Positions 1 to 9,352 are shown, counted from the first letter of the stretch. The stretch: DNA of 64,000 nt from Pseudomonas sp. ICMP 561 (GCF_002699985.1 NZ_LKBT01000017.1:27264-91263); one strand, 5' to 3'. The notes: generated from the letters alone by a model not told the origin. Made by a program: numbers and translations.

Positions 1-93
1 CCAACGCGCGTGCTGTCTGGCACGCTCATCTGCACAAGCATAAATGAATGAGCGACAGTCGGGGCGATCAGGTGCTGACTGCCCCATGGGCAT

Positions 94-771
94 TCAGGAC
101 GGGAGTTCGCAGCCTTTTTCAATCAGCGATGCCAGAACCCATGAGCGGTCATTTTCACCCAGGGCTATTTGCTGGAGCTGCTTCTGCTCAGCGGCATGCT
201 TGGCGTGAGCGCGTCCATGGACGCTTTCTACCTGATCGTAGGGCACGCACAGCAAGCCATCGTCATCACCTATGACCAGATCCCCCGGCTCGATCACCAT
301 GCCGTCGATGGCAATGGGGACGTGGATCTCTCCCGGGCCATCCTTGTAAGGGCCGCGGTGTGTGACCCCGGCCGCGAACAGCGGGAAGTCACCGGCGCCG
401 ATACTCGCAGCGTCCCTGATAGCGCCATTGATGACGATGCCTGCCACGCCTTTTTTGATTGCATACGCGACCATCATCTCGCCAATCAGGGCGTTGCTCA
501 GATCCCCGCCAGCGTCCACAACGATTACGTCACCCGGTTGGGCAATGTCGATTGCGTAATGCAGCATCAAATTGTCGCCGGGCCGGGCCTTGACGGTCAG
601 TGCCGGTCCGACAAGCACACCTTGCCGATGCATGGCACGCAGACGCGCACCGCCCGCTGTCATGCGATTCATGGAGTCACTGATGTTTGCGACAGGAACG
701 TCGCGATAACGCTCGACCCATTCTGCGCTGACTTTTCGGGTGTGGGGCAGAACTCTGAATCCGATGGACAT
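94..771 (-). CDS. RraA-like / HMG aldolase family protein
   Basis: A 225-aa protein of the RraA/4-hydroxy-4-methyl-2-oxoglutarate aldolase fold. Metal-dependent members cleave or decarboxylate small 2-oxo acids. The usual landmarks are present: a Gly-rich DAGGD stretch near residue 87 and NGAIRD at 115-120, whose Arg and Asp bind substrate and metal in characterised aldolases. An in-frame start 33 nt further upstream is less likely because AGAGGAA sits just before the ATG at 771. It diverges from a hydroxyacid dehydrogenase and MFS carrier, a common partnership in hydroxy-acid catabolism. A true RNase E inhibitor is unlikely in this context. The fold is secure; the substrate is unknown. Confidence 0.85.
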   Translation of the reverse strand: MSIGFRVLPHTRKVSAEWVERYRDVPVANISDSMNRMTAGGARLRAMHRQGVLVGPALTVKARPGDNLMLHYAIDIAQPGDVIVVDAGGDLSNALIGEMMVAYAIKKGVAGIVINGAIRDAASIGAGDFPLFAAGVTHRGPYKDGPGEIHVPIAIDGMVIEPGDLVIGDDDGLLCVPYDQVESVHGRAHAKHAAEQKQLQQIALGENDRSWVLASLIEKGCELPS

Positions 772-1108
772 TCGGCATTCCTCTGATGATTTCTTGTAGG
801 CCACCGACTTTGATTATCGGCGTATTACAAAAATAGAATGCCATTTCATAAAACTCAACACTTTTAAAATATAGTGCGGGTTTTGGTCGGTTTCAGATCC
901 ATCTTGCGAGGAGCTTAAAAGACAGATTAGCAATGTTTACTGGGTTTATTTCGCGGTTTGCGTCCGCTTTTTTGAAATTAAGGTCTTAGGTTGGCGTTTT
1001 CCATTATTTTTATTGCAACGCCATTTCATTATGGTATGTTTTTGCCAGGCCGCACTTTCGAACTGACGGCACAACAACGCACTCACACAAAAAATCCAAG
1101 GTGTGCAC
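772..1108. promoter_or_regulatory. Divergent AT-rich intergenic region with a repeated GCCATTTCAT motif
   Basis: This 337-bp gap separates the divergent aldolase and dehydrogenase genes and is clearly richer in A+T than its neighbours. The decamer GCCATTTCAT occurs twice in the same orientation, at about 840-849 and 1020-1029, each followed by an AT-rich tail. A shared operator for the IclR-family regulator encoded at 3.6-4.3 kb is a reasonable inference. No experimental support is visible. Confidence 0.35.
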
Positions 1109-2086
1109 ATGACCCGAACCATCCTTCTGACTGGTCCTCAACTGACGCCCGACGCTATGGCATTCGCCGCCTCGAAGGGCGTTCAGGTGATCCCGACCAC
1201 ACCCTATGCGCCCGCCGCCGAACTGCTGCAGATCATCACTGCCCACCAACCCGATGCGATTATTGTCCGGCAAGGCAATCTCACCCGGGAGATGATGGCT
1301 GCGTCCTCAAAACTCTCGATCATTGCGAAACATGGCGTCGGCTTTGACACCATTGATATCGCTGGCGCCGCGGAGCTGAAAATTCCGGTCACCATTGCGA
1401 TGGGCGCGAACGCGCAGTCAGTGGCAGAGCATGCATTTGCCCTGATGTTCAGCGTCGCACGGCAGACCGCATTACTTGATGCGCGCATGCGAGACGGCCA
1501 CTGGGACAAAGCCACTGCCAATGGCATCGAGCTGTCCGGGAAAACCCTTGGGCTAGTAGGGCTGGGCTCCATCGGGCGCATCCTTCTGGATCTGGTCACC
1601 CCCTTGCGGATGAAGGTGAAGATTTATGATCCGTACCTGGCTCGTCTCCCTGAGTTGCCGAACGTCGAGCGCGTCACCGACTTCAATGAGCTACTGCGGG
1701 ACAGTGATGTCATCAGCCTGCATTGCCCGTTAACGGAAGAGAATCGCAACCTGTTCGGTGCCGAACAGTTTGCCCGCATGCGCCCTGGCAGCATCCTGAT
1801 CAATACGGCTCGCGGTGAGTTGATTAATACCGAGGCGCTGGTCCAGGCGCTTGGCGAACGACGTATTTTCGGTGCCGGTCTGGACACCTTCCATCCCGAA
1901 CCGCCAGCAGCGGACAGTCCGTTGTGGGGGCTGCCATCGCTGGTTGCCACACCCCATGTCGGAGCCAATACCGCAGAGTCCAGAGACAGGGTCGGCCTTT
2001 TGGTCGCTCAGCAAATCATCGGGTTCTGGGAGGGTGTGCCGCCGGAGCCCCGTTCAGTGGTCAATCGTCACCTTCTAGACAATTGA
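1109..2086 (+). CDS. D-2-hydroxyacid dehydrogenase (SerA/PGDH family)
   Basis: A 325-aa NAD(P)-dependent D-2-hydroxyacid dehydrogenase, interconverting a 2-hydroxy acid and its 2-oxo acid in the cytoplasm. The Rossmann motif GLGSIG is at 151-156, the substrate Arg in NTARGEL at about 235, Glu in HPEPP at about 264, and the catalytic His in ATPHVGAN at about 283. It lacks the ACT regulatory domain of biosynthetic SerA and has the short catabolic architecture. The ATG at 1109 is preferred over an in-frame GTG two codons upstream. It probably works with the adjacent MFS carrier and the divergent aldolase; its exact substrate cannot be read from sequence. Confidence 0.87.
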   Translation: MTRTILLTGPQLTPDAMAFAASKGVQVIPTTPYAPAAELLQIITAHQPDAIIVRQGNLTREMMAASSKLSIIAKHGVGFDTIDIAGAAELKIPVTIAMGANAQSVAEHAFALMFSVARQTALLDARMRDGHWDKATANGIELSGKTLGLVGLGSIGRILLDLVTPLRMKVKIYDPYLARLPELPNVERVTDFNELLRDSDVISLHCPLTEENRNLFGAEQFARMRPGSILINTARGELINTEALVQALGERRIFGAGLDTFHPEPPAADSPLWGLPSLVATPHVGANTAESRDRVGLLVAQQIIGFWEGVPPEPRSVVNRHLLDN

Positions 2087-2163
2087 CAGGCCAGCGTTAA
2101 ATGTCCTTTCGACATTTAGCGTTTTGATATCAGATCTCTAAGAACAAGAACCAGGAGAACGCC

Positions 2164-3483
2164 ATGTCCACCCCCTCAGCCGGGATCAGTGCCATTGAGC
2201 GAGCCACCATGCGTAAGGTTGCATGGCGCTTGCTGCCCTTTTTGATCGTTTGTTACCTGATTGCAATTATTGACCGCGGCAACATTGGTATGGCCTCGCT
2301 ACAAATGAACCAGGATCTGGGGCTCACCCCGGCCATCTTCGGTTTTGCCAGCAGCCTGTTTTTCGTTTCGTACTTTCTGATCGAAGTACCCAGCAACCTT
2401 GCACTGCAGAAGTTCGGCGCACGAATCTGGATCGCGCGGATTATGGTGACGTGGGGGCTGATCTCGGCAGGGACGGCTTTTGTGCAGGGCGCCAATTCCC
2501 TTTACGTGATGCGCTTCCTGCTCGGTGCAGCAGAAGCGGGCTTCTTCCCCGGCGTTTTGCTTTACCTCACTTATTGGCTGCCTTCGGCTTATCGTGGTCG
2601 CATGGTTGCTATCTTCATGGTCGCCATTCCCGGTGCCAACTTTATCGGTTCGCCGCTTTCAGGCTTGCTACTGAGCCTCGACGGCTGGTTTGGCATGCGC
2701 GGCTGGCACTGGTTGTTCATTCTCGAGGGGATTCCGGCGGTATTGCTGGGTATTGCCTGTCTGTTCGTTCTGACCGATCGCCCTGAGCAGGCCAAATGGC
2801 TCGATGACGAGCAGCGCGGCTGGCTCACCAGTCGCCTGGCTCAGGAACGTCAGAACAAAACGGCTATCGGCCATATATCGCTCTGGAAGCTTCTGCGCCA
2901 TAAATACATCTGGGTCATGGCGCTGATCTATTCTGGCGCGTCTGCAGCGGGCAGCACCATGAGCGTCTGGGCGCCGCAATTGCTCAAGACGTTTGGCTTG
3001 AGCAATATCGAAATCGGATTGGTCAACGCAATTCCCTACGGGCTGGCGTCGATCGCGATGATTATCTGGGGACGTAGCTCGGACAAGACCGGCGAGCGTC
3101 GCTGGCATACCGCGACGACCTTGCTGTTGATTACCGCCGGGTTGCTGCTGGCACTGGTGACATCTTCGCTTGTCGCTACGGTGTTTTTGCTCAGCATGGT
3201 GTTGATCGGCGCTTACTCAATGAAGGGGCCATTCTGGGCGCTGGCATCAGGTTGGCTTTCCTCGTCGACGGCTGCTGCCGGGCTGGCTGCCATTGGCGCA
3301 CTGGCAAACCTGATCGGTGGCGGGGTGATGGTCAACGTCTACGGGACGATCCACGGCGCTACCGGCAGTTACGCATTGGCCTTGATGCCGCTGGCTGCGC
3401 TGTGTGCGGCCGGTGCTGTGATGGTCGTGGTCATGGGACGTAAACGTCTGAAAGAACAGAACATGGAGACTGCACAGGGCTGA
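2164..3483 (+). CDS. MFS transporter, anion:cation symporter (ACS) family
   Basis: A 439-aa inner-membrane major facilitator with about 12 hydrophobic segments. Typical ACS features are IDRGNIGMA in the first helix, a stretch resembling the family's second loop before FGARIWIARI, and RFLLGAAEAGFFPG in TM4. Relatives carry phthalate, tartrate, glucarate or other carboxylates with H+. The start follows a clear AGGAGA. It lies 77 bp after the dehydrogenase, probably in one transcript, so it likely imports the acid that the dehydrogenase and aldolase consume. A rho-independent terminator follows. Confidence 0.87.
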   Translation: MSTPSAGISAIERATMRKVAWRLLPFLIVCYLIAIIDRGNIGMASLQMNQDLGLTPAIFGFASSLFFVSYFLIEVPSNLALQKFGARIWIARIMVTWGLISAGTAFVQGANSLYVMRFLLGAAEAGFFPGVLLYLTYWLPSAYRGRMVAIFMVAIPGANFIGSPLSGLLLSLDGWFGMRGWHWLFILEGIPAVLLGIACLFVLTDRPEQAKWLDDEQRGWLTSRLAQERQNKTAIGHISLWKLLRHKYIWVMALIYSGASAAGSTMSVWAPQLLKTFGLSNIEIGLVNAIPYGLASIAMIIWGRSSDKTGERRWHTATTLLLITAGLLLALVTSSLVATVFLLSMVLIGAYSMKGPFWALASGWLSSSTAAAGLAAIGALANLIGGGVMVNVYGTIHGATGSYALALMPLAALCAAGAVMVVVMGRKRLKEQNMETAQG

Positions 3484-3529
3484 ATTTGTACGCTGACTGA
3501 TTGATGCCGGGTCACCTCTGACCCGAACT

Positions 3530-3561
3530 AAAGGCTCAACCTTGATGGTTGGGCCTTTTTT
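3530..3561. terminator. Rho-independent terminator, possibly bidirectional
   Basis: AAAGGCTCAACC pairs with GGTTGGGCCTTT around a five-base loop, followed by a run of seven T. It separates the convergent MFS transporter and IclR regulator genes. The A-run on the other side could let it serve the minus strand, although it lies immediately at the regulator's stop codon. Confidence 0.85.
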
Positions 3562-4299
3562 TCAATCACGTGTGTCGGAGGGAGCCGCTACAGGATCAAC
3601 GGGTAGCGAGAGGGCATTACCGCCCAGGCTACGCGTCAACTGCCGGGCTGTTTCGAGGAACAGTGTGCGAATCAGCTGGACGCGTTCAGCGGTCAGGCGG
3701 CTGGCAGGTCCGGAGATAACCAGCGCTCCAACCAGTTCCTGGCTCGTCGCGAAAATAGGCAGCGCGATTGAGGCTGCATGTGGGTCTGTGGCTCCGCAGG
3801 AGTAGAACGGTTCAGTGAGCTCTCTGGCCACTTTGTACGGCGTACGCAAGGCTTCGGCACTGGCCGCGTTATCCATCGGGCGTATGTCGCCGGGCTGCAG
3901 ATGCAGGCGCAGGCTATGGGGGGAATTGACCCTGAACTGACACAGGCGATAGGCGCCATGACGAACATAGAATGACGCCGTCTCGCCTGTTTCCTGGGTG
4001 AGGTGATGGAGCAGCGGAGTGATGTAGCGTTCCAGATCCAGGGAGTCCTGATAGACGGCATTGAGCCGCATGACTTCGCTGGCAAGCTGATACCGACCGT
4101 CTGCCATCCGGGTAATAAAGCCATGGGTTTCCAGCGACACCATCAAACGCATGATGGTGCTTTTGATCAGGCCCGTCCGTTCGGCCAGTTCCGCCAGGCC
4201 CAGCGCCGAATCGCCGATTCGAAAAGCGGTCAGTACCGTCAACACGCGATCAGCCGAAGCGACACCATTTACCGTAGGACGAGGTCGCGTTTTTACCAT
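3562..4299 (-). CDS. IclR-family transcriptional regulator
   Basis: A 245-aa regulator with an N-terminal winged helix-turn-helix (GLAELAERTGLIKSTIMRLM region, about residues 30-75) and a C-terminal IclR effector-binding domain (IALPIFATSQELVGAL and following). Proteins of this family often repress catabolic operons and sense small organic acids. ATG at 4299 is chosen because GGAGA lies five bases upstream; alternative in-frame Met codons are further upstream. Its position downstream of the dehydrogenase/MFS genes suggests it controls them, perhaps through the repeated motif in the 772-1108 region. Confidence 0.87.
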   Translation of the reverse strand: MVKTRPRPTVNGVASADRVLTVLTAFRIGDSALGLAELAERTGLIKSTIMRLMVSLETHGFITRMADGRYQLASEVMRLNAVYQDSLDLERYITPLLHHLTQETGETASFYVRHGAYRLCQFRVNSPHSLRLHLQPGDIRPMDNAASAEALRTPYKVARELTEPFYSCGATDPHAASIALPIFATSQELVGALVISGPASRLTAERVQLIRTLFLETARQLTRSLGGNALSLPVDPVAAPSDTRD

Positions 4300-4558
4300 C
4301 AGGGTCTCCTTCATTGAAATGGTCCGGGCCATGATCAGGCGGATCAGCGCTCTTGTCGCCGGGCAAGAGGCTGGCGACGCCGGGCGCTGTGAGCATTTTG
4401 GCGGAGGGAGATCTTACACCAAGGCAGGGCGGGGCTGTTGCATGCTGATCATTGATCACCGGGCGCGCATGGCAGGCAACCTTTGACGAGGTGGTGAAGC
4501 AACAGAAGAGGCGTCGGAGCGGAGTACAGATCAGGCATCCACAGGACCTGTTCAGTCC

Positions 4559-4648
4559 GTAGGACCGGCTTTAGCCGGGAGGGCGTCCGGATAGTCGCTG
4601 AATTTTCTTCGACAAAAACACCGCCCTCCCGGCTAAAGCCGGTCCTAC
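4559..4648. repeat. Paired REP element, GTAGGACCGGCTTTAGCCGG family
   Basis: Two inverted copies of the GTAGGACCGGCTTTAGCCGG palindromic unit flank a short spacer. The element sits in the 384-bp space between the IclR start and the MFS stop. No gene was seen in the rest of that space. The same family recurs at 34987, 37344, 41709, 47279 and 62358. Confidence 0.9.
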
Positions 4649-4683
4649 AAAATAGCGCGCTCCCACAAGGTTCAGCGTTCGCT

Positions 4684-6048
4684 TTAGATCGCGTCCATCT
4701 TCTCCTCAATCACCACCCGTTCAAACCGGCCGGCCAGCAGGCCATAGGACAGAAGGCCCAGCACGCCATGGGCCGCGACGAACCACAGGGCAATGTTGAA
4801 CGAGCCGGTAACCGCGACGATGTAGCCGATCACCAGTGGTGTGATGATCCCGGCAATATTGCCGATGCCGTTGAACACGCCACCGCTGAGGCCGACCATG
4901 TTTTTCGGTGCGGTATCAGACAACACCGCCCAGCCTACTGCCGCCAGCCCTTTGCCGAAGAAGGCGATGGCCATGACAGTGATGACCATCCAGTTGGCAT
5001 CCAGGAAGTTCGCCGAGACCAGGATCGTCGACATCGCCATACCGATCATGAACGGTGTCTTGCGGGCGATTGACGGGTGTACGCCACGACGAATCATCCA
5101 GTCAGAGAGCATGCCACCCAATACGCCACCGGAGAAACCGCAGATGGCGGGCAGCGCCGCTACCCAGCCGGCTTCCATGATGGTCATGCCACGGCCCTTG
5201 ATCAGATAGATCGGGAACCAGGTGATGAAAAAGTAGGTGAGGGCGGTGATGCAGTATTGACCAAGGTAGATCGACCACAAGGTGCGGCTGGTGAACAGTT
5301 GCTTGATTTCGCTGAGCTTTGCTTTGGGTTTTTTCGTGGTGCGGGTCAGTTCCAGGTCTACCAGTGCGCCGCCGTCGCGCATGTATTCCAGCTCCCGAGG
5401 GCTGAGGTTTTTATCGCTGTGGGGCTCGCGGTAGAAGGCAAACCAGACCACGCTGAGCACCAGACCCAGGCCACCCATCCACAGAAACACATGTTCCCAG
5501 CCCCACGAGTGGGTCAACCAAGCCATCAACGGCGTGAACAGCACCACGGCCATGTATTGCGCGGAGTTGAACAACGCCGATGCCGTGCCGCGTTCGCTGG
5601 TAGGAAACCAGCAGGACACGATGCGGTTGTTGGCCGGGAACGCGGGCGACTCGACCAGCCCAAGCATGAAACGCATGGCGAACAGGCTGATGGCAGCCGA
5701 AGCGCCCATTAAGCCCATCCAGCCGACAGTGCCCTGCAACATGGTGAAGATGGACCACAGCACGAGGCTGCAGCCATAAACACGCCGCGCACCGAACCGG
5801 TCCAGCAACCATCCACCCGGTATCTGGCCCAGCGCGTATGCCCAGGCAAACGCGGAGAAGATCACGCCGAGCATCATCGGATCGAGACCCAGATCCTTGA
5901 CAACCCCGGTGCCGGCAATCGACATGGTGGCTCGGTCGGCATAGTTGATGACGGTAACGATAAAGATCAGGGCAAGAATGAGAAAGCGATGGCGACCGAC
6001 CCGGGCTTGCGCCTCGACCTGGTCCAGAGGAATGGATTTCGAAAGCAT
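4684..6048 (-). CDS. MFS transporter, GudP/D-glucarate-type
   Basis: A 454-aa MFS carrier closely resembling E. coli GudP (D-glucarate/galactarate importer) in its first half: NYADRATMSIAG, FAWAYALGQIPGGWLLDRFG and FNSAQYMAVVLFTPLMAWLT all have direct GudP counterparts. Twelve membrane segments are apparent. AGGAGACG precedes the ATG. It is divergent from a LysR regulator. No glucarate dehydratase or other sugar-acid enzyme is adjacent, so assigning glucarate or galactarate as substrate rests on family resemblance only. Confidence 0.83.
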   Translation of the reverse strand: MLSKSIPLDQVEAQARVGRHRFLILALIFIVTVINYADRATMSIAGTGVVKDLGLDPMMLGVIFSAFAWAYALGQIPGGWLLDRFGARRVYGCSLVLWSIFTMLQGTVGWMGLMGASAAISLFAMRFMLGLVESPAFPANNRIVSCWFPTSERGTASALFNSAQYMAVVLFTPLMAWLTHSWGWEHVFLWMGGLGLVLSVVWFAFYREPHSDKNLSPRELEYMRDGGALVDLELTRTTKKPKAKLSEIKQLFTSRTLWSIYLGQYCITALTYFFITWFPIYLIKGRGMTIMEAGWVAALPAICGFSGGVLGGMLSDWMIRRGVHPSIARKTPFMIGMAMSTILVSANFLDANWMVITVMAIAFFGKGLAAVGWAVLSDTAPKNMVGLSGGVFNGIGNIAGIITPLVIGYIVAVTGSFNIALWFVAAHGVLGLLSYGLLAGRFERVVIEEKMDAI

Positions 6049-6175
6049 GGGGCGTCTCCTGTAGGGACGTTTTATTTTTGTTAGAAGATGTAACTCTGTC
6101 TTTCCCCGATAGTAGGAGCCTTGGTGGATATACGTCTAACATAGATGCTGGATAGGTTGATGCGGATTTTGAATC

Positions 6176-7069
6176 GTGGAATTGCACCAGTTACGATGTT
6201 TTGTGGCCGCCGCCGAAGAGCTGCACTTCGGCAGAGCCGCCACACGCCTGCATATGACCCAGCCGCCACTGAGCCGACAGATCCAGCTGCTGGAGCGTTC
6301 GTTGGGCATTGTCCTGCTGGAGCGCAATAACCGTGGCGTACGTCTGACGGCGGCTGGCCGGGGCTTTCTACGCGATGCGCGACACATCCTGACGTTCTCC
6401 GAACAGGCAGGAAATTCCGCGCGGCGTCTGGCCTCCGGCGAAGTGGGCAGGCTGACCCTCGGGTTTACCGGGGTCAGCGCTTACAGCATGGTGCCGCAGT
6501 TGCTGGCCAAGGCTGCCATTGAAATGCCGGAAGTGAAGTTCGTCCTCAAGGAGATGGTTTCCGATGCCCAACTGGATGCGCTGTCAGCGAACCTGATCGA
6601 CATTGGCCTGGTGCGTCAGGTCAGGGATCGAGAAATGTTCGATGCGCAGCTGGTGTATCGCGAGCCGCTGTTAGTGGTGTTGCCCTCAGAGCATCCGTTG
6701 ACCACGCAGCCGTCGATTGCCCTCGCGGACCTTAATCATCAGCCTTTTGTGATGTACGCCGCGGATGAAGGCCGTTACTTCTATGACTGCATTGTCGGGC
6801 TGTTCGCCATGAGCGGTGTCACGCCGCGGTATGCCTATCATCTGGGCCAGACCCACGCCATTGTCAGCATGGTCCAGGCCGGTCTGGGGCTTTCGATTGT
6901 GCCGGCTTCGGCGCGGCAACTGCACAGTGGCGCAGTGGTATTCCGCCCGTTGCGCGACGCGACGCTGAATGCTGACCTGCACATGATTTCCCGTCGTGAT
7001 AACGAAAATCCGGTGTTGCCCGCGTTCAGGGATCTGCTCAGTCGGGAGTTTGAACATAATCGGGGGTAA
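6176..7069 (+). CDS. LysR-family transcriptional regulator
   Basis: A 297-aa LysR regulator: N-terminal HTH (LRCFVAAAEELHFGRAATRL and QPPLSRQIQLLE, residues 5-40) and a substrate-binding domain from about residue 90. The opening resembles the CatR/BenM branch, which responds to carboxylated aromatics or acids. The start codon is GTG and no good ribosome binding site is visible, so low or leaderless translation is possible. The 127-bp divergent spacer to the GudP-like transporter suggests it controls that gene. Confidence 0.86.
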   Translation: MELHQLRCFVAAAEELHFGRAATRLHMTQPPLSRQIQLLERSLGIVLLERNNRGVRLTAAGRGFLRDARHILTFSEQAGNSARRLASGEVGRLTLGFTGVSAYSMVPQLLAKAAIEMPEVKFVLKEMVSDAQLDALSANLIDIGLVRQVRDREMFDAQLVYREPLLVVLPSEHPLTTQPSIALADLNHQPFVMYAADEGRYFYDCIVGLFAMSGVTPRYAYHLGQTHAIVSMVQAGLGLSIVPASARQLHSGAVVFRPLRDATLNADLHMISRRDNENPVLPAFRDLLSREFEHNRG

Positions 7070-7132
7070 AAAATGCTCCGATCCTGCCAAGGGTGATGGC
7101 AAAGTCGGGACAAGCCTCGGTATGCTGCGCCC

Positions 7133-7525
7133 ATGAGTACCACGCTACCGCTTCGTCAGCCTTGTCCCCCCGGTGCCTGCAATTGCGGGCGCGAACTGTT
7201 GCAGGCGGACGAGCTGCGGATTCTGGCGTTGACCCGTCAGGAGGAGAAACGCCTGCTCGAGCGTCTGGAAAACCTGCAGAGCCTGGCCGACCTTGAGCAC
7301 ATGCAGCGCAAGTTGTATGAGCAGTTAGGGATTCGACTGGAGGTGGTGCCGGGTTTTAACGAAGTACGCAGCATGCGCGGGATCGCGATCACTATCGACG
7401 AGCTGCCGGGGTTGTGTCGCAAAACCCGCCAGTCGATTCCTGCTGCAATCAGGCGAGGCCTGGAAAAGAACCCCGAAATCGCCTACCGCTTGCTGGACGC
7501 TCACGATCTGTTTCGCGAAGTTTGA
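7133..7525 (+). CDS. Conserved hypothetical protein with CPPGxCxC motif
   Basis: A 130-aa cytoplasmic protein that I do not recognise by function. The N-terminus has a Cys-rich CPPGACNCGR motif at about residues 10-19, which could bind metal. A charged helical segment (about 25-65, QEEKRLLERLENL) and a second domain with IAITIDELPGLCRKTR follow. It has no signal peptide or membrane segment. It follows the LysR gene by 63 bp but need not be co-transcribed. Codon use looks like that of neighbouring genes, so it is likely a real gene. Confidence 0.7.
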   Translation: MSTTLPLRQPCPPGACNCGRELLQADELRILALTRQEEKRLLERLENLQSLADLEHMQRKLYEQLGIRLEVVPGFNEVRSMRGIAITIDELPGLCRKTRQSIPAAIRRGLEKNPEIAYRLLDAHDLFREV

Positions 7526-7620
7526 GTTCAGGCTGAACATCTATCAGCCTTGACGCTGATTTTCTGTAGTGCCCGTTCCTTTGTCCCTGACACCATGCTG
7601 TCTAGCAGCAAGCACGGACC

Positions 7621-7710
7621 CTGTAGGAGTGAGCTTGCTCGCGATTGATTTTTTCCTTCGATAAATCATTGCCTGATCTGACGCTATCGCGAGCAAGCTC
7701 ACTCCTACAG
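7621..7710. repeat. Paired REP element, GTAGGAGTGAGCTTGCTCGCGA family
   Basis: CTGTAGGAGTGAGCTTGCTC and its inverted copy flank a spacer of about 45 bp. It lies between convergent genes, a typical REP position. The same family recurs at 28459, 55605 and 60385. Confidence 0.92.
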
Positions 7711-7783
7711 ATCCTGTGTTTGCTGCGCGACAGTGCGGCGTCGTAGAAGAGATGCCCTACAAGTTTTGCGTCACGACCGGAAG

Positions 7784-9352
7784 TCAGCGAGCAACCGAAG
7801 AAGGATTCGACTGCAGCAGCACCTTGGCATGAACGGCCATCAGATCGTCTTCAAGTGTCGACTTGCCCGTCGTTACCCGCGAGCTGCGGTCTTCACGCAG
7901 GGCGGCGTCGAGCATGCCCAGCAAGTTACGCGACCTGGAAATCTCTTTCGGGGTGCTGATGGTGTCGATCAGTTTGCCCATTTCGTATCGGTTGACGATC
8001 GTTGACTGCTGGACGCTCTGGGTAGAGTTGGCTACTACCAGCGCGCCCTTGTTATAGCCGATGCGGGTCGTGCTCTCGGCCTGATCATTGATCTGGTAGA
8101 AGTCGTAGTTTTGTGATTCGGCGGTATTGCCCAAGGCCAGTTTCGAGCCTGGGTAAATGCTCTTGTGGTACGACGCCTCGAGACTGGATGTCTGTTTCTG
8201 TTCGATGGATCGATTGGCGTCGCCTGCACCTTGCATGTCGGTAGTTTGCGAGGCTTTATAGGAAAACTTGTCGGCTTCGGCGGGGCGCATCGGGTTGCTG
8301 TGTTGGGCGTTTTGCGTCAGCGACACACTGAAATCAGCAAGCCCGGTCAACATCGAGCGATCCACACTGTTGAGGCTGGAGCTACCGCTCAGGCTCTTGG
8401 TGGTAGTTTGCAACGAAGAAAACGCATCCTTGAACAGCGCCATGAGGTCTTTGTCGCCCTGGCCCCGGTTTTGCGCTGCATCAAATTGCTTCAGGTAGCT
8501 TTCTACAGCCTGGGCTTGCTGTTGCGCGTTGCCCAATATCGCCGCGTTGTTTTTGACGCTTAACTGAACATTGCCGGTCGGGCCGTTCATTTCCACGGAC
8601 CTGTTTTTTTCATCCGACTGGAAATTCAGCGTCTGATACTCGTTATCGCCCACTTTCAGGCGCGCGCTCAGGTCAATCGACGAGAACAAGGCCGGGTCCA
8701 GCTGAGTCAGGTTGCCGAGATTCAGGCGCGGTGTTCCGGCAGTCAGGCCATCAATCGCTCCCTGAAAGGAGTCTGCCAAAGAGGCCAATGCGTCATTTTC
8801 CTCATCGCTCAGCTTGCCACCGGTCACATCCGCTTGCACGGCGAGACCGTCATCCTTGCTGGTCAGGTTCAGCGTGATGGTCGCGCCGCTCGCGGTTTTC
8901 AGCGTGAGGGTGATGGTATTTTGCGTATTGCTGTGCAGCTGAGCCTGGGCTGATTTCAGCGCGGCAGCGTCTTTTATACCGTCAGTGCCTGATCTGATGA
9001 CGGACTGGGAGATTGAGTTCGAATTGCCGCTGGCAAGCTGTTCCAGCAGTGCAGCACCCAGGCCCTGAAAACGTCCGGCCGTGGATTTAGCGGACATGTT
9101 GCCAGTGAGGACTGTGGTCACTGCATCGCTTGTTTTTTTCTCAAAGAACAACACCGAATCGGCGTTGTTCAAGCTCCCGCGACTGGAGTAAGTGGCAGCA
9201 TCTGCGACTTTTGAATCCTGACCGAGCATCACAACGGAGGCCGGTGAGCTGGCGAGTGTCAGAGGTGTCTCGGTGGCGCTCACCGGTACGGCAGTGGAGG
9301 CTGGTGTGGTGATGAGCGGCGTGCTGGCAGTGACTAAAGAGATTGAGGTCAT
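7784..9352 (-). CDS. 522-aa protein of unknown function, Ser/Thr-rich
   Basis: A large protein I cannot assign. The first ~60 residues are rich in Ser, Thr, Ala, Pro and Val with no classical signal peptide or membrane segment. Then come a region with regular beta-like repeats (TITLTLKTASGATITLNLTS near 145-165), a section containing a QQQAQAVESYLKQFDAAQN helix (about 280-300), and a C-terminal part ending in a charged helix. The composition resembles secreted or cell-surface proteins exported without a Sec signal. No Rossmann, enzyme or toxin motif is evident. It is monocistronic, with REP elements on both sides. Confidence 0.72.
   Translation of the reverse strand: MTSISLVTASTPLITTPASTAVPVSATETPLTLASSPASVVMLGQDSKVADAATYSSRGSLNNADSVLFFEKKTSDAVTTVLTGNMSAKSTAGRFQGLGAALLEQLASGNSNSISQSVIRSGTDGIKDAAALKSAQAQLHSNTQNTITLTLKTASGATITLNLTSKDDGLAVQADVTGGKLSDEENDALASLADSFQGAIDGLTAGTPRLNLGNLTQLDPALFSSIDLSARLKVGDNEYQTLNFQSDEKNRSVEMNGPTGNVQLSVKNNAAILGNAQQQAQAVESYLKQFDAAQNRGQGDKDLMALFKDAFSSLQTTTKSLSGSSSLNSVDRSMLTGLADFSVSLTQNAQHSNPMRPAEADKFSYKASQTTDMQGAGDANRSIEQKQTSSLEASYHKSIYPGSKLALGNTAESQNYDFYQINDQAESTTRIGYNKGALVVANSTQSVQQSTIVNRYEMGKLIDTISTPKEISRSRNLLGMLDAALREDRSSRVTTGKSTLEDDLMAVHAKVLLQSNPSSVAR

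Noticed and set aside
169..786. 205-aa plus-strand frame opposite the RraA-like gene
   Set aside because: It is a shadow of the minus-strand aldolase; the protein has no family character while the antisense frame does.
5077..5712. 211-aa plus-strand frame inside the GudP-like transporter
   Set aside because: Antisense shadow rich in His, Gln and Arg, typical of a reverse frame of a GC-rich membrane protein gene.
7621..7710. Possible CRISPR array
   Set aside because: The repeats are inverted pairs of REP palindromes scattered one or two at a time, not direct repeats with regular spacers.
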